Below, in pieces: positions 35,648 through 44,823 of a DNA stretch of 64,000 nt. Position 1 is the first letter of the stretch, and each line of letters opens with the position of its first letter. The notes under the pieces were generated by a model that did no database searches, had not been told where the DNA came from, and was given only the letters and a program-made list of their open reading frames with translations. Origin of the DNA: Rheinheimera mangrovi (GTDB lineage: Bacteria > Pseudomonadota > Gammaproteobacteria > Enterobacterales > Alteromonadaceae); the NCBI RefSeq assembly GCF_003990335.1, contig NZ_CP034683.1, forward strand, positions 1,998,501-2,062,500, in the 5' to 3' direction. The translations under genes and the position numbers were made by a program.

Positions 35648-36802
35648 ATGCGCTGCGATTTGTTTTGCTCAGTGGTAGATAATTTTGGTGACATTGGCAT
35701 TTGCTGGCGTTTAGCCCGGCAGTTGCAGACTGAACATCAATGGCAGGTCACCTTGTGGGTAGATGATTTAGCCAGCTTTCAGAAAATTTGCCATAGTATC
35801 AATCCAAATCTCGCCAGTCAGTTGCAAAATGACGTGCTGGTACGGCATTGGACTGCTGTGTTACCTGAGCTTACAGCTGCAGACAGACCAGATTTGGTGA
35901 TTGAAGCTTTAGCCTGCACTATTCCGCCTTCTTATTTACAGTGGATGGCTTCTTTTGACAACAAACCTTTGTGGCTAAATCTGGAATACCTGTCGGCGGA
36001 AGATTGGGTGCATGGCTGTCATGCCTTGCCATCACCTCATCCACAGTTACCACTACAAAAGTATTTCTTTTTCCCGGGTTTTACCCCACAAACCGGTGGT
36101 TTATTAAGAGAGCAAGGCCTGATGGAAGCTCTGACCGAATTAACCGATTCAACTGAGCTACAACAGCAGTTTTGGCACAAGTTAGGCCTTTTGGATGCTA
36201 TGGATTATCAGCAAAAAATCTCTTTGTTTGCCTATAGTCAGGCGCAGATCCGCCCTTGGCTGGAACAATTAGCGAACGCTACACAAAGGACCTTATTATT
36301 GGTGCCACAAGGGCAGCTGGCGACAGATTTAACCCAACTTTTCTCCGAACTAAAAACAGGCCGTTTTGACAATAAATCTTTAAGTATCCGTATTTTAGAT
36401 TTTATGCCACAGCCTATGTACGATAAGCTTCTGGCCTGCTGCGATATTAATTTTGTCCGGGGTGAAGACTCAGTGATCAGAGCCCATTGGGCGGGCAAAC
36501 CTTTTCTCTGGCAAATTTACCGGCAGGAAGAGCTGGCACATATAGTCAAACTAGAGGCATTTTTAGACAAGTACCTGCAGCATGCACCTGCGGAACAAAA
36601 AGCCTGCATAGAAAAGCTGCATATGGTCTGGAATCTGGAGCAGGATATCAGTGCAGAATTCGCTTTATTCAGTAATTTTAGTGAACAAATTCAGATGCAT
36701 AACAAAAAATGGCAGGAATATTTAATTCAACAGCAAGATCTTGCCAGCAACCTCGTGCGTTTTGCTGAAAATAAACTTATAATGTCGCGCAATTTTTCCT
36801 AA
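35648..36802 (+). CDS. earP: EF-P arginine rhamnosyltransferase
   Basis: 384 residues, GT-B glycosyltransferase of the former DUF2331 family. N-terminal CDLFCSVVDNFGDIGICWRLARQL and the nucleotide-sugar pocket NFVRGEDSVIRAHWAGKPFLW are hallmarks. It transfers rhamnose from dTDP-rhamnose to Arg32 of EF-P, which activates EF-P for polyproline stretches. It lies directly before efp, the standard arrangement, and efp has the required Arg. This rules out the EpmA/lysine type of modification here. Confidence 0.96.
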   Translation: MRCDLFCSVVDNFGDIGICWRLARQLQTEHQWQVTLWVDDLASFQKICHSINPNLASQLQNDVLVRHWTAVLPELTAADRPDLVIEALACTIPPSYLQWMASFDNKPLWLNLEYLSAEDWVHGCHALPSPHPQLPLQKYFFFPGFTPQTGGLLREQGLMEALTELTDSTELQQQFWHKLGLLDAMDYQQKISLFAYSQAQIRPWLEQLANATQRTLLLVPQGQLATDLTQLFSELKTGRFDNKSLSIRILDFMPQPMYDKLLACCDINFVRGEDSVIRAHWAGKPFLWQIYRQEELAHIVKLEAFLDKYLQHAPAEQKACIEKLHMVWNLEQDISAEFALFSNFSEQIQMHNKKWQEYLIQQQDLASNLVRFAENKLIMSRNFS

Positions 36803-36820
36803 CAAGAAGATATTTCAATT

Positions 36821-37381
36821 ATGATGAAGACTGCTCAAGAAGTACGCGCTGGCCAGGTGATCATGGTCAACAACGAGCCAATGGTTGTTCAGAAAGCTGA
36901 ATTCAACAAATCTGGCCGTAACGCTGCTGTTGTAAAAATGAAAATGAAAGGTCTGTTAACTGGTGGCGGTCTCGAGACTGTGTACCGTGCTGACGACAAG
37001 TTCGAACAAGTTATGTTAGATACTAAAGAAGTAACTTATTCTTACTACGCAGACCCAATGTATGTATTTATGGATGCTGAGTACAACCAGTACGAAATCG
37101 AAGCAGACAACATGACTGATGCACTGAAATATCTGGTTCCGGATATGCAGTGTTCTGTAGTTTTCTACGGCGAGCGCGCTATCTCTGTTGACTTACCTCC
37201 ATTCGTAGTACGTGAAGTGGTTTACTCTGAACCTGCTGCCCGTGGCGATACTTCAGGTAAAGTGATGAAGCCAGCTAAGCTGGACACAGGTTTCGAATTA
37301 ATGGTTCCTGCTTTCGTTGAAATCGGCGACAAGATTGAAATCGACACCCGTACTGACGAATACCGCAGCCGCGCTAAGTAA
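36821..37381 (+). CDS. efp: Elongation factor P, rhamnosylated type
   Basis: 186 residues in three OB/KOW-like beta-barrel domains. The modified loop reads [11 protein letters not shown]; the arginine is residue 32 if translation starts at the second Met (36824), as in the Pseudomonas protein. ATG 36821 has the better ribosome-site distance (AGAAGA, 10 nt), so the exact start is open. It relieves ribosome stalling at consecutive prolines. The gene follows earP by 18 bases and ends at a perfect palindrome. Confidence 0.97.
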   Translation: MMKTAQEVRAGQVIMVNNEPMVVQKAEFNKSGRNAAVVKMKMKGLLTGGGLETVYRADDKFEQVMLDTKEVTYSYYADPMYVFMDAEYNQYEIEADNMTDALKYLVPDMQCSVVFYGERAISVDLPPFVVREVVYSEPAARGDTSGKVMKPAKLDTGFELMVPAFVEIGDKIEIDTRTDEYRSRAK

Positions 37382-37398
37382 TTAGCCCGTTGCCGGCC

Positions 37399-37451
37399 AA
37401 GGGGTCAGAGTCATTGATGTGCTGCTAGCGGATCAATGACTCTGACCCCTT
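37399..37451. repeat. Extragenic palindrome of the GGGTCAGAGT type, copy 2
   Basis: Perfect 20-bp arms (37399-37418, 37432-37451) with a 13-nt loop. The core GGGTCAGAGT equals copy 1, while the inner arm differs. A further CTGACCC half-copy lies at about 37473. It follows efp and is T-rich on its 3' side. Confidence 0.85.
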
Positions 37452-37501
37452 TGTTTTTGTGGCGTTATTTTTCTGACCCATTTCTTTTTGAAGGAATTCT
37501 G

Positions 37502-38014
37502 ATGAGCATTATTTCAACCCGTATCGATGGCCTTGAACTGCGTTTAGCCACAGAAGCTGATGTACCCACTATTTTAAGTTTTATTCAGCAACTGGCTGAC
37601 TATGAAAAATTGTCGGATCAGGTGGTAGCCACTGAGCAAAAACTGCGCGATACCTTATTTGCTGACAGCCGTTATGCTGAAGTGGTACTGGCGAATTACC
37701 AGGGTAAAGACGTAGGTTTTGCGCTGTTTTTTCATAACTACTCGACCTTTTTAGCCAAACCTGGAATTTATCTGGAAGACTTATTTGTTGAACCTGCTTG
37801 CCGTGGTGTGGGTGTGGGCAAAGCCTTGATCACTTATCTGGCGAAGCTGGCGGTAGAGCGCGACTGTGGTCGTCTGGAATGGTCTGTGTTGGACTGGAAT
37901 CAACCCGCTATCGACTTCTATCAGTCTTTAGGTGCTGTGATGCTGCACGACTGGCGCATTAACAGGGTGACTGGCGCTACTTTGACTCAGATGGCAGAGC
38001 TGTTCCCAGCTTGA
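37502..38014 (+). CDS. GNAT acetyltransferase, SAT1/diamine-like
   Basis: 170 residues from ATG 37502 (AAGGA upstream); in-frame codons before it run through the palindrome and are not used. The acetyl-CoA loop is FVEPACRGVGVGKALI, preceded by GIYLEDL as in spermidine/diamine N-acetyltransferases; WNQPAIDFYQSLGA closes the domain. It probably acetylates a polyamine or similar amine in the cytoplasm. It converges on the namZ-like gene, 1 base apart. Confidence 0.85.
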   Translation: MSIISTRIDGLELRLATEADVPTILSFIQQLADYEKLSDQVVATEQKLRDTLFADSRYAEVVLANYQGKDVGFALFFHNYSTFLAKPGIYLEDLFVEPACRGVGVGKALITYLAKLAVERDCGRLEWSVLDWNQPAIDFYQSLGAVMLHDWRINRVTGATLTQMAELFPA

Positions 38015-38015
38015 A

Positions 38016-39194
38016 TTAAAGCTGATGATCCGGATAGAGCAAATAAGGCTGGCGTTGTTGCCTGAACTTGATTAACTCACTCTGCCAGCTTTGGCGAATT
38101 TGAGCTTCGCCAAAGCCCTGTTCTATCTGTTGTCTTAGCTTATTTGTGCCGGACAGTTTGTCCATAAAGTCCGGCGAGTTAAATAGCTTTAACTGATGTT
38201 TTGCAAAAAGGGCCTGCGCCTGAATTAAATAACTCAAATCCAAACCTCCGGCTTTTACGCTGCGTAAATCCAGCCCCAAAACCAATTGGTTTTTCAGCGG
38301 AGGGTTTAGTGCAGCGCCAGCTTTGGATACAGGGCTAAAAGCAAAATTGCCTAAAGGCGGATTGGTGTAGCCCAGCACCTGAAACGGAAAGTCAGTACCC
38401 CGGCCGATACTTAAAGCTGTGGCTTCAAAAAATCCTAAAGACGGATACAAAGCCACAGCCTGGGCATTCGGCAGATTCGGACTTGGCCGCACCGGTAACT
38501 CATAAGGCATATTCCGCTGATAGTTTTTTACCGGCAACACATAGAGCTTTAATTGCTCAGCCTTATTAATCCAGCCTTCACCTTTGATCATCAGCGCCAG
38601 CTCGCCCAGCGTCATACCATGTAAAAGTGGGATAGGGTGTAAGCCAACAAAAGACTGGTAGTTCTTTTCAAGCACTGGGCCATCAACATAAGCGCCGTTG
38701 GGGTTGGGTCTGTCGAGCACCAGTAGTGGAATATTTAGCTCTGCCGCTGCTTCCATCACGTAATGCAAAGTGGATAAATAGGTGTAATAACGTACACCTA
38801 CATCCTGCAAATCAAAAATCAGCAGGTCGATGCCTTTCAGTGTTTCAGGCGTTGGTTTTTTGTTTTTACCATACAAAGACAGCACAGCGACACCAGTGTC
38901 TGGATCTATGCTGTTGTCCACTTTTGCTCCTGCATCGGCGGTGCCTCGAAAACCATGTTCAGGCGAGAATATGGTTTTGACATCAAAGCCTTGTTGCAGC
39001 AGTAGCTCCAGCAGATGAGTGTCGCCCACAAGCGAGCTTTGGTTTACCACTAGCGCTATCTGTTTTGCTTTTAACTCAATAGGGGAGCTATCAGGCTGAG
39101 TGACTAATTGCTGAGCTGCTGTTTGTAGCTCTTTAGTGTCAGCAAAACAGTGTGTCGCCGCTAAACAGAGTAGCAATAGCATCAAACAACGCAT
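38016..39194 (-). CDS. namZ: Exo-beta-N-acetylmuramidase NamZ (DUF1343, GH171)
   Basis: 392 residues from ATG 39194 (GGAG upstream), overlapping the SSS stop as ATGA. A signal peptide (LLLLCLAATHCFA) sends it to the periplasm or outside. DUF1343 blocks: SPEHGFRGTADAG, DLQDVGVRYYTY, LDRPNPNG and RPSPNLPN. NamZ removes non-reducing-end MurNAc from cell-wall sugar chains. Coupled to a sodium symporter, it fits uptake of MurNAc or muropeptide released from peptidoglycan; no murQ is next to it. Confidence 0.9.
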   Translation of the reverse strand: MRCLMLLLLCLAATHCFADTKELQTAAQQLVTQPDSSPIELKAKQIALVVNQSSLVGDTHLLELLLQQGFDVKTIFSPEHGFRGTADAGAKVDNSIDPDTGVAVLSLYGKNKKPTPETLKGIDLLIFDLQDVGVRYYTYLSTLHYVMEAAAELNIPLLVLDRPNPNGAYVDGPVLEKNYQSFVGLHPIPLLHGMTLGELALMIKGEGWINKAEQLKLYVLPVKNYQRNMPYELPVRPSPNLPNAQAVALYPSLGFFEATALSIGRGTDFPFQVLGYTNPPLGNFAFSPVSKAGAALNPPLKNQLVLGLDLRSVKAGGLDLSYLIQAQALFAKHQLKLFNSPDFMDKLSGTNKLRQQIEQGFGEAQIRQSWQSELIKFRQQRQPYLLYPDHQL

Positions 39195-40783
39195 CAGGCT
39201 GGTACTCCATTGAGTTCTTTTTGTGCCACTGCATCGCTGTTTTTTCCCAACTGGCAAATCACAAAAGAGCAGGCAAAACCTATACACAATTGCCAGCTAA
39301 AGGCCAAATCAAACTGCCAGTTGGTCGGCAAATAATAGCGTTGCAGATAAGGCTGCATCAGCAGGGTGATAACAAAACCGCCAATTAAAGCCGCTAATAC
39401 AGATGCCGGACTGCCGCGCTGACTAAAGAGCGCACTGGCATAGACGCCAAGTAAACCACTGTAACTAAATACCATCACACCCAAAGCAAAGGGCAAAAGT
39501 GGCATATCGCTGCTTTGCTGCCAGTAAAAACACAGCATCGCCATCAAAGCCAAAGCTAAGGCACAGAACAGCATAGAAACACGTGCAGCACGCACATAAT
39601 ATTGCTCGCTTTTAGTGTGTCGTTGTTGCTGCCAGGGCTTATACAAGTCCTGAATAATCACCGAAGCCATAGAGTTTAAGCCGGACGTCAGAGTAGAAAC
39701 TGCCGCAGCTATTACGCCTACTGTAACTAAACCACGCAAACCAGCTGGCATTTCATGCAAAACGTAATACATAAACACAGTGATATTTTCACCGCTGAAT
39801 TGGCTACTTTGCATAACGGCGCCAGAACCTGACATCAGATCGGGCCTTTGGTAAAAGATATACAGCAAAAAACCTATCAACATAAAAACCAGCGTGACAG
39901 GTATCACTAAAACTACAGACCAGATAATAGCCAATGAACCCTGACGGGCATTTCTGCAGGTTAAAGCCCGTTGGGTCAGATCCTGATCCAAACCAAAAGA
40001 GGCGATATAAAGCAAAAACAAGCCGGTGACACTGGAGTAAAGCGTAAAAGCGTTGGCTGAACTAAAATCCCAGCTGGTATCTATTAAGGTTAGTTTGCTG
40101 GCCGCGTTATGTGGCGGATTCTCCAAAGCTTGCCAGAGCGTTGAAAAATCGGCTGGAATCGAGCTCCATAAGTACAACAACACCAATACTGCTGCGCCGA
40201 CATAAACAAAACACTGGAAAGCATCGCCATAAATCACAGATTTAATACCGCCAAAAATTGAATACAGCAAGGAGACCAGACAAAGCAGGGCGATAGACCA
40301 AATCACGTGATGCAAAGCTATATCGGTAAATAAAATCATCGACACTGCGATAGCTGCCATATAAAGCCTGGCGCCGTTGGCAAAAATACGGCCAAACAGA
40401 TACATCAAACCTGCTTGTTTTTTTGCTCTGCTGCCAAAGCGTAGTTCAAGTAATTCGTACACTGTGCTGACTTTGTAGCGATAAAATCTGGGGATCAGGA
40501 AATAACCAACAAAAAAGGCAGCCATCAGGGCACCAATATTACTGGCAAGGTAGGTTAGATTGCTACGATAGCCACTATCAGGCCCGCCCAAAAAAGTCGC
40601 AGCAGATTGTGCTGTAGCCAGAACCGAAATTGCAGCCAACCAGGTGGGCATACTGTTGCTGCCAATAAAATACTCCTGACTGTTTTTTGCACCAGAACTG
40701 TTGATCCACCAGCCTGTCAGGGCCAGCAGCACAAAATACATAACAAACATCAGCCAGTCTAAAGCGGTGAAGGTGGAGGTCAT
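39194..40783 (-). CDS. Sodium:solute symporter (SSS family)
   Basis: 529 residues from ATG 40783, with GAGGAA just upstream; an ATG 48 bases earlier has none. Thirteen or so membrane segments. LeuT-fold SSS features: FIGSNSMPTWLAAISVLATAQSAATFLGGP at TM1 and VSTLTSGLNSMASVIIQDLY near TM8, holding the Na2-site Ser/Thr residues. Such symporters import sugars, amino acids or sialic-acid-like solutes. Operon with namZ suggests an amino sugar such as MurNAc. The 5' region shares an intergenic gap with an RNA candidate. Confidence 0.9.
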   Translation of the reverse strand: MTSTFTALDWLMFVMYFVLLALTGWWINSSGAKNSQEYFIGSNSMPTWLAAISVLATAQSAATFLGGPDSGYRSNLTYLASNIGALMAAFFVGYFLIPRFYRYKVSTVYELLELRFGSRAKKQAGLMYLFGRIFANGARLYMAAIAVSMILFTDIALHHVIWSIALLCLVSLLYSIFGGIKSVIYGDAFQCFVYVGAAVLVLLYLWSSIPADFSTLWQALENPPHNAASKLTLIDTSWDFSSANAFTLYSSVTGLFLLYIASFGLDQDLTQRALTCRNARQGSLAIIWSVVLVIPVTLVFMLIGFLLYIFYQRPDLMSGSGAVMQSSQFSGENITVFMYYVLHEMPAGLRGLVTVGVIAAAVSTLTSGLNSMASVIIQDLYKPWQQQRHTKSEQYYVRAARVSMLFCALALALMAMLCFYWQQSSDMPLLPFALGVMVFSYSGLLGVYASALFSQRGSPASVLAALIGGFVITLLMQPYLQRYYLPTNWQFDLAFSWQLCIGFACSFVICQLGKNSDAVAQKELNGVPA

Positions 40784-41017
40784 AGTTCCTCGGCTGGCTC
40801 TGGGGGCCAGTTGATTGATTTCAGTTGCCATTGAAGCTTATTCAAAATCTGTTGGCAAGGACTGATTCAGGCGACGATTATCAGGTAAAAGCCTGTGCAA
40901 TTAATGTACGAAATTAACAATTGGCGTTCTGTTTCAAAGCAGACTCTGGCATAATAGAGTATCTATGCAAACGGTTACATTAGTAAAATTGAAACATTTT
41001 ATTGGTATGCTGACTCA
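40784..41017. other. Intergenic region before the RNA candidate
   Basis: Contains the SSS promoter region on the minus strand. On the plus strand, CATAAT (40950-40955) and an extended -10 TGGTATGCT (41003-41011) are the only promoter-like pieces seen; the second could start the structured RNA. No gene. Confidence 0.35.
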
Positions 41018-41226
41018 TTTGCGGTGCTAATGACTAAAATTCAGCAGAGCTGATTGCTCTGTATCATTTTAGTCCGGGTGCGACCGGGCTAAATATTTCG
41101 TAACAAAAATGGATTTTAGTTACGGAAATAGGGTGTATGCCCGCATTCTTGATGAATGTCCTGAAACAGCAGAACCCTTTTTCTATAGGGTTTGCGAAGG
41201 CCAGTCCTGGTGACTGGCCTTTTTTT
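41018..41226 (+). ncRNA. Structured, terminator-ended RNA candidate (unassigned)
   Basis: No reading frame, but a series of consistent stems: GACTAAAAT (41032-41040) with ATTTTAGTC (41066-41074) enclosing CAGAGC/GCTCTG (41045-41050, 41056-41061); ATTTCGTAAC with GTTACGGAAAT (one bulge) near 41094-41130; GCATTC/GAATGT near 41152; AACCC/GGGTT near 41173-41192; and a perfect terminator stem (41199-41219) with a T-run. An extended -10 (41003-41011) is at a suitable distance. It does not match any riboswitch core that I can recall, including GEMM, TPP, cobalamin and Moco. It could be a small RNA or a leader of the chemoreceptor gene. Confidence 0.5.
41199..41226 (+). terminator. Rho-independent terminator of the RNA candidate
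   Basis: GGCCAGTC (41199-41206) pairs with GACTGGCC (41212-41219), with a 5-nt loop and seven T. Confidence 0.9.
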
Positions 41227-41344
41227 GATTTTAGAAAACCTCGTCTGCGAAATAAAAATCTACAGGCTAAACTATTTTTCTACGCAATACTTTGATCCAG
41301 GTCGCCTTTAGTTGAGGTAGCCACAAAAGCACTAAGGAATATTT

Positions 41345-43267
41345 ATGTCGGTACAGCGCAAATTTATGTTAACACTCACCGGCCTGGTTCTACTGGCGAT
41401 GCTGGGTTCCATAGTTGTAATTTCGTTTACTAAATACCAGGAAATACAAAGCTCTGTAAATACAGATAAAGACCGGCTGAACCGGGAAATTACCAACATT
41501 TTGGCCCTTACAGATACTTTATTGAGCCAACAGGTGCAAAGTAGTATGAAGTTGTTTCGTAAGCGCATTGCGGAACTGGGGCCTGTATCGCAGGGCGAAA
41601 CTTTATCTTTTGGTTCACAACAGGTGCCTGACTTATTACTTGGAGGCCAAGGGCAGGGCAACACATATCAGTTGGTGGACGATCTGACCGGCATTATGGG
41701 CGGCACTGCAACCCTCTTTAGCCGAACTGGAGATGATTTTGTGCGTATCTCCACCAACGTTGTCACAGACACAGGTCGTGCCACTGGTACTTTATTAGCC
41801 CCCACTGGTGCTGCGATGAAAGCCATACGCCAAGGCAATGCGTTTTATGGTTCAGTGGATATTTTAGGGAACCCTTTTGTCACAGGCTATGAACCTCTGA
41901 CCGATGCCCAAGGTGCGGTGGTAGGTATAGGGTATGTGGGTTACAAAGCGGATTTAGAAGCCTTGCATCAATTGCTGGCGTCCAGCCGTATACTGACTTC
42001 AGGTTTTGTCGCTTTACTCGACAGAAACGGCGCTATCCGTGCCCAGTCCAGCCATATTAAAGCTGAAGAGCTGGAACAAATTCTGAAAACGAAAAACCCG
42101 GACTGGACCATTCAAACGGAACAGTTTACGCCTTGGGGTTACCAGATCGTATCAGCGTACCCCAACGATGAACTCAGTGCTGCAGTTCGCGACAACGTGA
42201 TTAAGCGCTCAGCTGCCATTGCTGTAGGTGCTGCTATTTTGTTGCTGGTCGTGTACTGGTTAACCCACAGCATAGTCGTCACTCGAGTGAACGACACCAT
42301 CAGAGCCATTAAAGCCATTACTGAAGGTGAGGGCGATTTAACCCGTCGTTTCTCCAATTACAGCTCTGATGAATTTGGTGAAATGGCGCGTTGTTTTGAC
42401 CAGTTACTTGAGCAACTGCGGTTAACTATAGTGGAACTGCGTTCTATGACTCATGGGCTGGTGCAGGCATCAGTAGAACTGGCTCATGTGGCTGAAGAGT
42501 CCAGTGCAGAGGTTGTGAAGCAAACCTGTGATTTAGAAGTCACAGCTTCTTCTATTCATGAATTAGCGACTACAGCTTCAGTGGTGGCTCAGAATGCGGA
42601 GCAGGCCGAACAAGCCAGCGTTGAAGCTTCCCGCCTGACTCAGGGGGCGATGAAAACTCTGGACGCTGCAGTTAAAAACGCTGCACAGCAGTTACTGGAT
42701 TCTCAGCAGTCTCAGCGTTCTATTGCCAGTTTATCGGCCTCAAGCACCGAAATAGGCAAAGTACTAGAGGTGATTAACACCATAGCGGAGCAAACCAATC
42801 TGTTGGCGTTAAATGCTGCTATCGAAGCCGCGCGAGCGGGTGAACAAGGCCGTGGTTTTAGTGTAGTTGCCGATGAAGTTCGTCTGTTAGCGGGCCGCAC
42901 TCAGTCGTCTACCGGTGAAATCAAACGTATGATTGAGCAGTTGCAGCAGGGGGTAAACGAAGTACAAAGCTTAAACACAACAGCACAGGCGACCGTAAAA
43001 GATAATGAAGTAAAAGCCGGTGAAGCCAGCCATGCTATGGATTTAGTGCTTAAAGCCATAGAAGAAATTAATCATTTGAATAGCCAAATCAGCTCCGCTG
43101 CGGCAGAACAAAGTGATGTAGCAGACGGGGTAAACCAAAAAACCAACCATATCCATTCGGCGGCACAACAAAATGCAATACACAGTGCCACGACAAAAGA
43201 CTCCAGTCAGGGCTTAAAGCGGATAGCTGAGGATTTTAGCGCTGTATTGTCGAAATTTAAGGTGTAA
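41345..43267 (+). CDS. Methyl-accepting chemotaxis protein with Cache sensor
   Basis: 640 residues: TM1 near 10-28, periplasmic Cache3/Cache2-type sensor to about 285 ([26 protein letters not shown] and [21 protein letters not shown] are typical), TM2, HAMP, then a coiled-coil signalling domain with hairpin tip [44 protein letters not shown] lies before the ATG. Signals to CheA/CheW. The ligand is probably a small carboxylate or amino acid, but this is unproven. A structured RNA with terminator lies 118 bases upstream. Confidence 0.93.
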   Translation: MSVQRKFMLTLTGLVLLAMLGSIVVISFTKYQEIQSSVNTDKDRLNREITNILALTDTLLSQQVQSSMKLFRKRIAELGPVSQGETLSFGSQQVPDLLLGGQGQGNTYQLVDDLTGIMGGTATLFSRTGDDFVRISTNVVTDTGRATGTLLAPTGAAMKAIRQGNAFYGSVDILGNPFVTGYEPLTDAQGAVVGIGYVGYKADLEALHQLLASSRILTSGFVALLDRNGAIRAQSSHIKAEELEQILKTKNPDWTIQTEQFTPWGYQIVSAYPNDELSAAVRDNVIKRSAAIAVGAAILLLVVYWLTHSIVVTRVNDTIRAIKAITEGEGDLTRRFSNYSSDEFGEMARCFDQLLEQLRLTIVELRSMTHGLVQASVELAHVAEESSAEVVKQTCDLEVTASSIHELATTASVVAQNAEQAEQASVEASRLTQGAMKTLDAAVKNAAQQLLDSQQSQRSIASLSASSTEIGKVLEVINTIAEQTNLLALNAAIEAARAGEQGRGFSVVADEVRLLAGRTQSSTGEIKRMIEQLQQGVNEVQSLNTTAQATVKDNEVKAGEASHAMDLVLKAIEEINHLNSQISSAAAEQSDVADGVNQKTNHIHSAAQQNAIHSATTKDSSQGLKRIAEDFSAVLSKFKV

Positions 43268-43288
43268 AACTTCTCACCCTAAGTAGAA

Positions 43289-43314
43289 AGCAGGCTTATT
43301 GGGCCTGCTTTTTT
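43289..43314 (+). terminator. Rho-independent terminator after the chemoreceptor
   Basis: AGCAGGC/GCCTGCT stem (43289-43295, 43303-43309), 7-nt loop and T-run; lies between convergent genes. Confidence 0.85.
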
Positions 43315-43315
43315 A

Positions 43316-44812
43316 TCATTGTGTTTTTGTGCTCTGCTCGTGGGTCGAAGACTGTGTTGTGATCCACTCAATCAAGCTATCCAGCACCACCCGGCCTCGT
43401 CCTGCTTTGGGGTCGTTGATAAAACTGGCGACCACCCAGGTACGGCCGCTTTGGTCTGTGACATAACCAGCTAAGGCTGTGACATTACGCAAAGTGCCGG
43501 TTTTTAAGCGTGCTTTGCCTTTGGTGTGCCCCTGAGTGAAACGGCGTTTTAAGGTGCCATCCACTCCAGCGAGTGGCATGCTACTGATAAGCTCTGCTTG
43601 ATATGGGGACTGGTGAGCATGCTGCAGCAAGGCGGCCATCAGCTCTGGACTAATACGCTCAGTGCGGGATAGGCCTGAGCCGTTTTCTAATGTCAGACTG
43701 CTGTGATCCAACTTGATACTGCTCAAAAAGCTGCGAACTTGTTGCTCTGATCTTTTGGCCGTCAGTTCACTTGCACCTTCAGTTTGTGTTGCCCCTAGGG
43801 CCAAATACAACTGGCGGGTGATGGCATTGTCAGAGCTTTTATTGATATCCCGCAACACTTCAGCCAATGCGCGGCTTTGATGTTCAGCCAGCAGCACAGA
43901 GGCTTCTGGTGCCGCCTGTTCCAGCACCGGCACTTGCTGTTGCCCTGAGATTTGTTGCCATAACTGCTGCACCAGTAGGCGGCTGAAATCCACTCTGTTG
44001 ATCAGCTGTAAATAATCACGTTTTTGGCAACTTTTAGGAAAGTCGCCTTTTAATACCAATTGCAGGCTATGGGGTTGACGTTTAAAGGCTAATTGCTGCG
44101 GATGCGGATACCAATCAGCACAGCCGCCGTCGACAAGACGAACTTCAGTGGTGACCAGCTCCAGGCCTTGTATCGCAGGATAGAACCAGCCAGTGACGCT
44201 GTCAGCTGTGGACTGCAAGCGGATGCCGAGCATATTGCGTTGCAAAAACAACGCATCGGGCAACAGGTTGTAGTATTCCCTTGGGGTTTCATCAAAAGGC
44301 AAAGCGGTCAGTTCAGGCCGTGCCGGATTAAACCAGCTGCGATCAATCTGGATGGCTGGTACATGCCGTATGCCCTGATCATAAGCCTGCTGCAACAAAG
44401 ACCAGAGCTGCTGCACGGTAAAGTCCATATCGCCCAACCCCTTCAGCACCAAAGGCTGTTGCATTTGTGGCGTAAGTTCTTCATAAGAGCGCAACTGAGT
44501 TTTAGCCCTATAGCCTGGACCTAGTTGCTCCAACGCCACAACACTGGTGACCAATTTCATAGTGGAGGCGGGCTGCATGGCTTTTTTGGGCTGATAACTG
44601 AGTTGTTCTGTTGGCGAATCAAGTGGATAAGCGACAAAAGCCAAAGCATTTGCTGGCAGTTGAGCCTGATGTAGTTGCTCAGACAGTTGAGTTAATAGCT
44701 CTTGCTGCTTAACCTGCTGGGTTGCAGAACTACTGCTGCAGGCACAGAGCAGTAACGCCGACAGCAGGGCCGATGATGCTATGCCAGATCGCAACTGGCG
44801 AAGAGGGCGCAT
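43316..44812 (-). CDS. dacB: D-alanyl-D-alanine carboxypeptidase/endopeptidase, PBP4 type
   Basis: 498 residues; signal ending LLLCACSSSS, a possible lipoprotein. Penicillin-binding S13 motifs are all present: SxxK as Ser83-Thr-Met-Lys86, SDN in NKSSDNAITRQ and KTG in LKTGTLRNVTAL. It cuts the terminal D-Ala or D-Ala-mDAP cross-links of peptidoglycan. It follows the VanX-like gene by 11 bases with AAGGAA as ribosome site. Together they free D-Ala and D-Ala-D-Ala in the periplasm. Confidence 0.94.
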   Translation of the reverse strand: MRPLRQLRSGIASSALLSALLLCACSSSSATQQVKQQELLTQLSEQLHQAQLPANALAFVAYPLDSPTEQLSYQPKKAMQPASTMKLVTSVVALEQLGPGYRAKTQLRSYEELTPQMQQPLVLKGLGDMDFTVQQLWSLLQQAYDQGIRHVPAIQIDRSWFNPARPELTALPFDETPREYYNLLPDALFLQRNMLGIRLQSTADSVTGWFYPAIQGLELVTTEVRLVDGGCADWYPHPQQLAFKRQPHSLQLVLKGDFPKSCQKRDYLQLINRVDFSRLLVQQLWQQISGQQQVPVLEQAAPEASVLLAEHQSRALAEVLRDINKSSDNAITRQLYLALGATQTEGASELTAKRSEQQVRSFLSSIKLDHSSLTLENGSGLSRTERISPELMAALLQHAHQSPYQAELISSMPLAGVDGTLKRRFTQGHTKGKARLKTGTLRNVTALAGYVTDQSGRTWVVASFINDPKAGRGRVVLDSLIEWITTQSSTHEQSTKTQ

Positions 44813-44823
44813 TACAGTTCCTT

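Noticed and set aside
41018..41226. c-di-GMP (GEMM) riboswitch before the chemoreceptor
   Set aside because: Such switches are common there, but the conserved core segments are absent; only generic stems are seen.
41240..41344. Sigma-28 promoter before the first chemoreceptor
   Set aside because: TAAACTAT is present, but no GCCGATAA-like element occurs at the right distance.
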